Assembly: GCF_038002825.1 (NCBI RefSeq) | Contig: NZ_JBBODF010000001.1 | Location: 744,001-808,000 of the forward strand | Direction: 5' to 3' | Source of the DNA: Paenibacillus sp. FSL H8-0048 | GTDB lineage: Bacteria; Bacillota; Bacilli; Paenibacillales; Paenibacillaceae | Length of the DNA: 64,000 bases | Shown here: piece by piece, positions 31,801 through 37,400 of the stretch | How positions within the stretch are numbered: the first letter of the stretch is position 1 | Layout: each line of letters starts with the position of its first letter | Program-made: the position numbers and the translations under genes | The notes under the pieces: generated by a model | The model's database searches: none | The model's input: only the letters and a program-made list of their open reading frames with translations | Told to the model about the DNA's origin: nothing

Positions 31801-32288
31801 GCGGGCAGAGGTATTTTGAAGTAAGAACGGTTGGTGTAGAGGCTCTTCCAATCGCATACACCGCCCTCCAGATACAGCGCTGCGCATTGCTCCAGGGTCT
31901 GCCGGGAGAATAATGCAGGGGTATTCCCTTGAGCAGACCCGAGTAGAGCGATGGCGTCCAGCCTGAGCTGATCCTCCCGGGCAGTCTGCTTGCGCAGCAG
32001 CTCGCGGGAGGCCTCGCCACTCTTTAAGGTGAGCTTCTCCAGGGTGAGCAGCAGCTCCCTCTCCAGCTCCTGCAGATCGGCGGCAATCAGTGCCGCCCGC
32101 TGGCTGAAATGGCTTCTGCCGATGGATAATGTGTACGCGATATTCCCGGCATCTGTCCGGTTGTCCGCTTCTTCCCTGATCCACACCTGCAGCTCCGTGA
32201 GCTTCCTGATCAGGCCCTTACGGGTCTTGGCTGACAAGAGAAACAGATATAATGGGCGTTCGCCGCCGGGTATGGCATTATTGCTCAT
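19896..32288 (-). CDS. Modular trans-AT PKS (gene E): linker-DH-KR-ACP-KS-DH-KR-ACP-KS-DH-KR
   Basis: This 4130-residue protein is the largest in the operon. It begins not with a domain but with the post-KS linker (10-170, LSAKTRKGL to YPFEKQRYW) that belongs to the KS ending gene D. Then come DH1 (195-480; His224, Gly228, Pro233, Asp394), KR1 (500-940, Tyr864), ACP1 (S1023 in GMSS, Asp replaced by Ser), KS1 (1105-1545, Cys1285), DH2 (1735-2015; His1768, Asp1933), KR2 (2030-2490, Tyr2413), ACP2 (S2572, GLDS), KS2 (2670-3100, Cys2842 in DTMCSSS), DH3 (3305-3585; His3337, Asp3504) and KR3 (3590-4080, Tyr3994). A helical docking-like tail (4105-4130) follows; the ACP for KR3 is in gene F. DH3 has Asp3341 where the motif glycine is expected. 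Three consecutive reducing and dehydrating modules imply a conjugated polyene stretch. An upstream ATG at 32324 is in frame but lacks a ribosome binding site. Confidence 0.96.
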   Translation of the reverse strand: MSNNAIPGGERPLYLFLLSAKTRKGLIRKLTELQVWIREEADNRTDAGNIAYTLSIGRSHFSQRAALIAADLQELERELLLTLEKLTLKSGEASRELLRKQTAREDQLRLDAIALLGSAQGNTPALFSRQTLEQCAALYLEGGVCDWKSLYTNRSYFKIPLPAYPFEKQRYWLELNTGRTSPSSAPGQAHIQAIGPVLDCNRSTVHEQCFEKRLTGEEFYLKDHIVSGRKLLPGVVQLEMALSAAAASLPGASIRSITDVVWAYPVQLSDGEESKLLQVRLYPGRSQDELDYEIISQSDGAEVVHSQGSIGYTQEAPCGPTESMDIARLCQGKTDVSGSLIYDRFREHQLELGPSFQSITRMSAGAADAVAFIELPAHLHEGFGAFTLHPTVTDGVLEAVIGLISGHGELEGAVALPYSFDKLEIFGSLPPNCVSYVTRLAAGSDDGDLAFDVAVADVQGRVLLKFTRFVLRVFQQGRTQSMEEMCFVYEWKERKTLLPAPDSVSGDIVWFAAEPEMIKSLAQDSDRPAVHPGVLYIVEAAAEYQQAGGANYRMNPEHPEDYVRLLRDLANRGCSLETLVYEQQEHSEETAPNAAEGVYLHQLYLAQALMAVRGNRHSRVIQLCRSGEEFAVPPGQGALRGFNKTLKLEYSKLHFSMLYTGSAGRDDIYRMIAAEIRSTDDEVLYRQGTRYVHALKEIAPPAKEAAEASKNILRPHGVYLLTGGLGKLGLIVAGHLARHYQAKLALVGRSALLPEQEREIARLQKLGAEVVYVQADLSQAEAAAAAVADARSRLGSLNGIIHAAGVTRDALIQVKDEGQASGVLGVKIQGLAQLDRATREDKLDFIAGFSSIAAVTGNVGQSDYAYANAWMDEYLLYRKTLVQSGHRHGRSISINWPFWQEGGLSVEEQTLLFFKNTVGLKPLETSAGLKLLEAILNGSEAQILPLLANRRKIYGILGLESAASGTTTTIIQPGTGAEPAESRAAGQLEPVQQILTDTISRLMKLDAAAIHPDQDLGEYGMSSLTFTDAANAVNAAFQVRMTPAVFFEYPTIRALAAYLLESYADELVTYFSRGAAQAPEAAVDYGSVQASAPGQKARQSWKPLRPETAGAGKPEPVAIIGISGAMPQSENLDAFWEHLQDQQDLITEIPADRWDAKELNRLKGSGSDKPVSGWGGFMQSADKFDPGFFSINPREADLMDPQQRIFLETVWSTLENAGYKPSELSGRKVGLFVGVSTNDYSTLLQDNDIEIEAYSSTGSSHCVLANRISYLFNFRGPSEPVDTACSSSLVAVHRAVESIRSGDCEQAIAGGVNVIAAPTLHISFSRAGMLSPDGRCKTFDQSADGYVRGEGTGAVLLKPLSQAEADGDYIYAVIRGTAVNHGGKVSSLTVPNPKAQAEVLVEAYEKADIPPDTISYIEAHGTGTSLGDPVEINALKNAFKELHHRRGIPLTREQYCGIGAVKSNIGHLEAAAGIAGILKVVLAMKHRTLPGNVHFKQLNPYIELAQSPFYIVEQTQEWTPPDGLPRRAGISSFGFGGVNAHVVMEDYPSRDTVSSGTRSMLSGQGNVIVLSAKTADRLQEKARQLLNYLMLHAADEELTLHNIAYTLQTGREEMAERIAFTAVSKEELIDILRSYAAMPEQAHKVHYGRVPVQLPPPSSSTANSGKPVGTLKITELSELAEQWIAGKAVDWSRLYADRECRRIPLPAYPFARETCWVRKNSRRIAPKLSSSAEASTVLHPMVDSNVSTMEEEKFRTVLRPEQFYVKDHVVGGKMLLPGVAYLELVRAAAVLAGINPVTGLRNVKWIKAVEMEEKEKEIFTTFAHVDQGEVEYKVFSEAEGQRTLHSTGRIMQETPAPAQTLEIAKIKERSTSSLTQAECYDHIFKEVGFGYGPAFRVTKTAYCSPEEGLSEISLPEHLNERYAEYVLHPSIIDGAVRSLSWTGNRSEEDLTLRVPYALDRIELIGKVPPQCYAYAKPAEGASGTDDEGTRKYDIHITDRQGLEAARLFGFSIKQYAAAAVPASALTLYSPEWIETELPQVTAPLSSIVVFGSAALAEAVRRQAVQHGLAAECCIQVEAGAAYARLSQAAYVIRPEQAADYLRLLESLRDQGMQLQHIVHGWNWKEQAGAEGPALEEQQESLGKQMDQGLYSLLYLLQAAAVVKPRSRIRCLYAYSRAADMLEPLHEMNAGFAHSLAADHPLFQLSLVNLEASPPVQAAGRLIRELLPPQLAGGTEIRYHGEVRSVRKLLPQPLLHQSEASRFIQGGVYVLTGGTGALGMRVAAELASAWQARLVLAGRQAQDSAVQAKLEQLTGLGAEAVYVQADVADPEDAARIIGAAKSHFGRINGILHCAGTGTVTKAAGSSKADFAGILAPKVDGTLNLDHASKNEALDLFILFSSTSAQIGDMGAGSYAAANAFMDRYAVYRDWLTVQGRRQGKTVSVNWPLWKDGSYLLPAAQQQVLAGYYGMQPLDTRTGLHILETVLKEDAVQAFVGYGDSRKISRALGVAEAPLANQAGEALQPTGISANNKDSRALLEGTQTYLVSLLARTLGVARERIGPTSPLDAFGLDSIMILELNESLEREFSGLPTTLFYEYNTVEALAGYFTGHYGAQLVTLLKLEQPHGNEAPITAVQMPGDLQEADITASQSRRFIPKAGEDMSPVKNAGNPGVMDIAVIGMDGRFPMAGTIAELWDNLKEGKDCITEIPENRWDYMRDYDTEKGKKGKIYTKYGGFIDDVDKFDPLFFQMTPRDAQLTDPQERLFLECAYHTVEDAGYTRERLARSKVGVFVGVMYGHYQLLGTEGYTSGQLAAPNSSFASIANRVSWLFNFQGPSMAVDTMCSSSLTAIHLACESIRSGESEAALAGGVNVTIHRNKYVFLCSQRFASSEGKCRAFGEGGDGYVASEGVGAVLLKPLSKAIEDGDHIYGVIKGTAVNSGGKTSGYTVPNPGAQAAAIAEALRKSGVHPRTITSLEAHGTGTPLGDPIEIAGLSRAFSQYTDDKQFCSISSVKSNIGHLESAAGIASLAKVMLQMKHRMLVPSIHTEELNSGITFEDTPFYVQRSLEHWEHDSGSRSMRRAGVSSFGAGGSNVHLIAEEYVPVQVAAESAGRRLIVLSAKNRDRLSGKIRELHRFLDTPLAAEYTLANIAYTLSTGREEMEERLAVAVQTLDELKRVMKSLATGAVCEGVYRGNTTAAAENGTAILGNDPEDTAYITALARRNQLDRIGKLWVLGTAVDWRLFFADTQLQKVSLPLYPFARESYWLENTGGGFSGGAGHKEASGTAYGMGPAAAGGQLPGTMNSLQPLHPLVDINISTLREQRFRKRLSVDQFYLRDHIVADQILLPGVAYIEMARAAGEIAGEAGVRAVRDVVWLKPVVMTEEFKELDIVLEPEGEAVHYEIFSQVMSERVVHSRGILEFAEGPAAAVSLSFDLKEIRNRCPGRKDKQECYQQIFKAIGFSYGPSFQVTEEVLTGKEETLARLSLNEAYRSGLPEYVLHPALLDGAVRSVAAGREEEGRATHIPFSLGSIEIFAPIPADCYVYTRVKEQPGENNLGLNIFDISILDLHGQEVVRIGDFIVRPYTVKPEGNPAAELHYYTPVYEHEALVPVTGAMQRKVLILGDGEMNSGRNTAASPSGSLPGGAGACIWIRPDTEYRSGPGDQISIHPHREADYVRLLEELRERDFHPTYVLHQWAGTAEPLSLAALQAERVQPILTQMLEDGIFSVISLFKAFVQVFGQQPLKLLFAYPQEQGGFSVPHELLASFAKSIVTLHHKFLITSVAADYSAIHAADYQERLYQELFSQQNPGHLDVRYAGELRTVRRIRPLTPGEGNTAASVPLVIKEKGIYLIPGGTGALGMIVGGYLARTCGATLICTGRQPASERTDACMAELRRLGGDGRYIQGDIASAGDVLRMMDSIRNEFGLLNGIIHCAGQGSTLPVTESAGVSGRELMSSKVEGLIYLDLFSTAFELDFLMLFSSIAVELGDLGVGYYAMANSFMDRYARLRNEAVTLGQRKGRTISVNWPLWKDGGFSIPESEAVYYSTYLGMSMLEEESGIRALEAIFQTDCGNIIVAAGNKSKIDQALKLNHSIPVQEVPLEDKEAIVDLLTRLQTGEMSEADVKRWMGGL
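19903..19908 (-). promoter_or_regulatory. Ribosome binding site that decides the gene F start
   Basis: GGGAGG within the last codons of gene E lies six bases before the ATG at 19896, favouring it over the ATG at 19899 and the GTG at 19914. Confidence 0.75.
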
Positions 32289-32296
32289 CCGTGTAG

Positions 32297-32303
32297 CCTC
32301 CAC
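32297..32303 (-). promoter_or_regulatory. Ribosome binding site that decides the gene E start
   Basis: GTGGAGG on the minus strand lies eight bases before the ATG at 32288. The in-frame ATG at 32324 has only AT-rich sequence ahead of it. Confidence 0.8.
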
Positions 32304-32345
32304 TTCTCTTCCTAATGAATGCATATATAGATATAGCGTCTACCC

Positions 32346-34499
32346 CTAAATAGCACTGCTGCGGTATTCTTCAATGACAAGATGGCAGTTCGTTCCGCTG
32401 AAGCCGAAGCCGCTGATGGCAGCCATCCGGGAGCCGCGTTTGTTCTCCGGCCAGTCCACCAGCTCACGGTTGATATAGAAGGGGCTTCCCTCCAGCCGGA
32501 TCTTCTCGTTAAGCCGGGTATGGTGGATCAGCGGCGGAATCTGCCTGTGCTTCAGAGACAGCAGAATCTTAATCATTCCGGCAACTCCGGCGGCCATCGT
32601 GGCATGTCCGATATTGGCTTTGACGGAACCAAGCGCGCAGTACTGGCTGTCCTGTGTAAAGGACCGGAAGGCCTCTGTCAGTGCCTTGACTTCAATCGGA
32701 TCACCGAGTGAGGTGCCGGTTCCATGCGCTTCCACATAATTGATCTCAGCCGGATCGATCCCGAACCGCTCATAGACCGTTCTCTCCAGCTGAATCTGCG
32801 AATTCACACTCGGCGCCGTAATGCCGTTTGTCCGGCCGTCCTGATTCACGCCGCTTCCCCGTATCAAACCGTAGATATGGTCCCTGTTCTCAATCGCCTG
32901 CTTCAGCGGCTTCAGGACTACAACCCCGGCCCCCTCACTCAGTAAGGTCCCGTCTGCGGCCTGATCGAAGGGTCTGCATACCCCCTCTGCCGACAAAATC
33001 TCCATCTGGCTGCTCTGCACCATACTGTCTGGCGTAATCATCAGCCGGATGCCTCCGGCAAGCGCCATGTCGCATTCCCCATTCCAGAGGCTGGCACACG
33101 CCTGATGTACAGCTACCAGCGAGGAGGAGCAGGCGGTATCCAGCGAAATACTCGGTCCCTTCAGGTTCAGGAAATACGAGATCCGGGCGGCCAGGATAGA
33201 GGAAGAGGTTCCTGTAAAAGCCTCTGAGGTATTGCTCAAGTGATTCGCTTCCAGATGCTTGGTATAGTCGCTTGGAGCACATCCGACAAATACGCCGCAG
33301 CGTGTGTTCTGCACCGCCTGGTCGGAATATCCGGCATCCTCCAGCGCGTTCCAGGCCTCCTGCAGAAAAATCCGCTGCTGCGGGTCCATAATCTCCGCCT
33401 CTTTAGGTGAGATATTGAAGAATAACGGATCGAATTCATCCACCTGCTCAAGCAGACCGGCAACGGTACAGTAGGTCTTCTGGTCGGCCTTGCGGTCTTC
33501 GTCATACCAGGCACGGATATCGAACCTGCTGCCGGGAACCTCACCTGTGCTGGAGACGCCGTCCCGCAGGTTACGCCACAGCTCTCTTGCTGTAGCTGCG
33601 CCGGGAAACCGGCCTGATAATCCGACGATGGCAATGCCTTCCGGCACAGCGGCGGATGCTGTGGCGGGTGCGGCTGCCGGCGGACTGCTGAATGCAGCTT
33701 TTGGCGCAGCTGCAGCCGGTTCTTTCGCATTGCGGGCGGCGGTGGAGAAGCCCAGCTTGATTTTGCCGGCTGCTTCCGCTTCCGCAGCAGGAGCTGCGGG
33801 TGCCATTGAATTCGCGCCGGTCTGAAGCCGAAGCTTGGGCGCCCCGGAGACTTGTGGTATTGCGGGCAGAGAAGCCTGCACCGCCGGTGCTTTTACCGGT
33901 TCACGGGATGGTCCAGCCTCATGCTTGACTGGAGTCACTGTAATCGGTGCGGATGGTGCGGCAGCCGGTTTGTGCTGTGAGAACTGGTCGATCAGATCGT
34001 TCATATATTCATATCTGTGGTTCAGCCGCAGAGATCGTGCCGCTTCGGCTTCAGAGCTGCTCTCCGGTACCTTCTCCGCAGCCGCCTGCACTCTACTGAG
34101 CGGACCCGGAATATCAGGAATGCTATTCTTCTGAACCTCGTGAACCATATACCGGGCCAGCTCCGGAATCGTCGGATAGTCATACAGCAGAATTCCGTCG
34201 AGCTGGAGCCGCAGCGCTTCATTCAGGTCGCGGACAATCTCCACACTGCTGATCGAATCAATCCCCATCTCCTTAAAAGACAGCTCATCGCTTATCTCCT
34301 CCGGCTGAAGCTTGACCACCCGGCACAGCACCTCCTTGACCAGCTCCTCCACCGATTCTTGAGTAGGCTCCAGCTGCGCGGCAGCGGCTGTCCGCTCCTG
34401 CTTCTTCAGTTCATTGATACGTCTCAGGCCTTCGCGGGCCTCCAGCCTATGCTCCTTGATCTGCTGCAGAATATCTCTGATCATCCCGCCGTTACTCAT
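32346..34499 (-). CDS. Modular trans-AT PKS (gene D): ACP-KS
   Basis: The 717-residue protein has an N-terminal helical docking-like segment (about 5-40), one ACP (45-125, S82 in GIDSISSVE), a long Ala/Pro-rich linker (about 175-285), and a KS (288-715, Cys457 in DTACSSS, His592, His632). It stops just after the KS, so the post-KS linker and DH-KR-ACP of this module are at the start of gene E. The ACP closely resembles the last ACP of gene C (GVDSISGVE), suggesting a tandem pair of beta-branching carrier proteins divided between two polypeptides. The start was set at the ATG inside ATGAGTAA, overlapping the gene C stop by eight bases, with GGAGG upstream at good spacing. A longer in-frame extension to 34703 lies wholly within gene C and has unrelated, Cys/Trp-rich sequence, so it is not coding in this frame. 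Confidence 0.95.
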   Translation of the reverse strand: MSNGGMIRDILQQIKEHRLEAREGLRRINELKKQERTAAAAQLEPTQESVEELVKEVLCRVVKLQPEEISDELSFKEMGIDSISSVEIVRDLNEALRLQLDGILLYDYPTIPELARYMVHEVQKNSIPDIPGPLSRVQAAAEKVPESSSEAEAARSLRLNHRYEYMNDLIDQFSQHKPAAAPSAPITVTPVKHEAGPSREPVKAPAVQASLPAIPQVSGAPKLRLQTGANSMAPAAPAAEAEAAGKIKLGFSTAARNAKEPAAAAPKAAFSSPPAAAPATASAAVPEGIAIVGLSGRFPGAATARELWRNLRDGVSSTGEVPGSRFDIRAWYDEDRKADQKTYCTVAGLLEQVDEFDPLFFNISPKEAEIMDPQQRIFLQEAWNALEDAGYSDQAVQNTRCGVFVGCAPSDYTKHLEANHLSNTSEAFTGTSSSILAARISYFLNLKGPSISLDTACSSSLVAVHQACASLWNGECDMALAGGIRLMITPDSMVQSSQMEILSAEGVCRPFDQAADGTLLSEGAGVVVLKPLKQAIENRDHIYGLIRGSGVNQDGRTNGITAPSVNSQIQLERTVYERFGIDPAEINYVEAHGTGTSLGDPIEVKALTEAFRSFTQDSQYCALGSVKANIGHATMAAGVAGMIKILLSLKHRQIPPLIHHTRLNEKIRLEGSPFYINRELVDWPENKRGSRMAAISGFGFSGTNCHLVIEEYRSSAI

Positions 34500-37400
34500 A
34501 GTACACCTCCAAGAACTGGGCAACCTCATCCACATCCAGCTCATCCCCGTCCAGTCTGGACAAAAGCTCCAGCAGGTCGTGATCCTCCGGGTTAAGCGAA
34601 GCGTCAACGGCTTGCACAGATCCCTCCGCTGTCTCGGGCTGCTGCAACACACCCTGTATACGTCCGATGTGCTCTGCAAGCAGGTTAATGGAGTAGTAAT
34701 CATAAATATCGATGGTATCCAGCCGGAGGCCGAAGCACTCGTTCAGATCGCGGACAATCTCCACACCGCTGATGGAGTCCACCCCCATCTCCTTGAAATT
34801 CATCTCCGCATCCAGCTTCTCTTCATCCAGTCGAATCCGCCCGGCAACGATCCGGGTGAGTTCGCTCCTGATGCTCAGCGCGGCTTCGGCATTTGTATCA
34901 GCCGCCGCTTCCTCCTTTGTATCCGGGTAATTTATATCCCTTGCTCCGTTTGGTGCTGTTCCGGCTGCCCGCTTGCCGCTTTCCTGTTCATCTGCTTCCG
35001 GCGTCCAAGGCCGGTACAGCTGGCGGATCTTCGCCTTGACCTCTGGCGTGGTGAAGGTAATCCGGTGCATTTCATTCTCCCGTTCTACACAGTGCAGCAG
35101 CTCTTCCAGCACCCGGCTGGCCAGCTCCTGCTTCAGCACGCTGACAGTCGTCCGGGGCTTCCCGGCAATTTGCCGGGCAATCGACACGGCTTCCTGCAAT
35201 ACCTTGTTCTTAGCCCTGAAGAGAACCGGTGCAGCTCTGTCTTTGAGCTGTTCTCCTGTGTACATGCTGGCCGTGAACATCATCTCCATGGCGAGATTTT
35301 TGCCCAGCTTGTCCTCCAGGATGAAGGTGGCGCCCATTCCCGGGGTGAAGCCATATTTGGCAAAAGCAGCAGAATACACGCTCTCTTCAGCCATCACCAC
35401 GATATCCGCGTACAATCCGAACAGCATACCGCCGCCGGAAGCATGGCCTTCCATCGCGGAGATCACCGGAATAGGGCATTCCAGCATCCCCCTATAGAGG
35501 ATCGGAGCGTCCGTGAAGCTCAGCTTCGAGTCGGAAATATCCAGCAGCTGCTCCTGGGTGCCGCCCATGGAGAAGATCCGCTCATCCCCGGCAACGACAA
35601 TTGCCTTGATCTGTTCGTCCTGCTGTGCAAGGTTGAAGCAATGGGTTAGTCCCTGTATGACCTCATGGGTGAATGTGTTGTTATGTCTGATATCCTGCAT
35701 GCGGATCAATGCTACGCCGCCTTCCAGCCGTTCAAGCACAACTTCGTCTCCGGTATACGCCGCCCCGGCTGCAATGGGCACTGCGGGTTCCGAAGCCTGA
35801 GCCGTTTTTACAGGCTCTTGTGTACTTGTCGTTGGATGTAAGGAATTCGCCGGCTCTATCCAATAGCTTTTGCGGGCAAAAGGGTAATGAGGCAGCGACA
35901 CAAGCTCAGGTGTGTAATTCCCGTACAGCGCCCGCCAGTCTATCACAGCGCCTTGCGCCCAGGCCCGGGCCAGGCTCCCGGCTTCATGCAGCTTGTATGC
36001 CGGGACCTCCGGTAATGATTGGCCATGTACCTGCGAAGCGAAGCACTGGCCGGAAGCCCGCTCATCCAAGTAATCCGTAAGCAAAGCCAGAAGCTCGTTT
36101 CGAGTGCTGTATACGATGGCTACCCGGTGCTTCATAGGTTCTCTGGCAACCTGAAGGGTATAGCTTAGCCCCAGTAGAGATAGCTCGTGTACAGCACCAG
36201 TCTTCGCTTCATCGCCAGCCCCGCGTAATTCCGTACTTGCTCTTTCGGGTATAAGCCGATTTCCCAGCTCCAGCAGCGTCAAGTCACCGCTAACAGCGAT
36301 AGCATCAGCCGCAAGGCCGAATTCTGCCCGGAGCATCTCCTTTAACCGGATCGTTTCGACAGGACCAAGGCCTAGCTCAGAGAGGGTGTGATCCTCCGTA
36401 ATCCCGGTAATCTTAAGATCCAGCATCTGAGCCATCTGCTGCTTCAGATATGAGAGCACTCCCTTCATATGGCCCCAGTCCTCGGCCTGCTCATGTCCGA
36501 TGAAGTCCCTCATCCGCCGGACATAGGCTTGCAGCCGCTCAGGAGTCTGGGCGGACAATACAAAGACATAAGGGCCGTGTGTATCCGTCTCTTCCTGTTC
36601 CTGATTGCTGTCCTCTAGACTGCCTGTGTATTGCTCCAGAATGACATGAGCGTTGGAACCGCCTGCACCGAAGGCACTGATGCCAGCGCGTCTAGGGTAT
36701 ACGGTTGTCCGTTCCTGGCCCATACGTGTGACAGGTAACCATGTCTCAAGCTTCCGCTGAATATAGAAGCCCGAATCCTCAAGCCGCAGATGCGGGTTAA
36801 GGGGCTCCGAATGTAATGAAGGTACAAGCTGCCCGTGCTGCATCTGAAGGATTACCTTCGCGATGGCCGATATTCCGGCTGCCGCTTCAGCATGGCCGAT
36901 ATTGGACTTGACTGAGCCTATGGAACAGCTGAAGCCAGCATCCTTATAGGGGGCAAAAGCGTTCATTAGCGCCTGCATCTCAACAGGATCACCAAGCGGG
37001 GTACCTGTCCCGTGTGCTTCAATATAATTGATCGTGCCAGCATCGACACCGCTTCTGCGGATCGCTTCCGATACCGCTTCTTCCTGTGCGCGCTGATTAG
37101 GTACGGTGAACCCGCTGGCTTCGCCGCCATGGTTAATGGCGCTGCCTTTGATGACCGCATAGATGCGGTCATGATCCCGCTCTGCCTGCCGCAGCGGCTT
37201 AATCAGGATGGCCCCCGCCGCCTCTGCCGGTACATACCCATCCCCGCCTTCACCGAAGCTGCGGCATCTGCCGTCCGAAGAAGCGAAGTTGCCCTGGGAC
37301 AACAGAAGATATTTATCCGGGTGTACGGAGAGGTTAACGCCTCCGACCAGCGCCATGGCACAATCCTGATTCTTCACGCTCTGGCAGGCCAGATGCAGTG

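Noticed and set aside
32304..32345. Internal promoter between genes D and E (TATATCTATATATG)
   Set aside because: AT-rich -10-like sequence but no acceptable -35 box at proper spacing.
34500..34703. Longer N-terminus for gene D starting at 34703
   Set aside because: It lies within the 3' end of gene C in another frame, has unrelated Cys/Trp-rich sequence, and the ATG at 34499 has a strong ribosome binding site.
34414..35649. Plus-strand open frame of 411 codons, and similar long plus-strand frames (for example 40962-42245)
   Set aside because: They are antisense to continuous, motif-rich PKS coding sequence in a GC-rich region and encode no recognisable domain.
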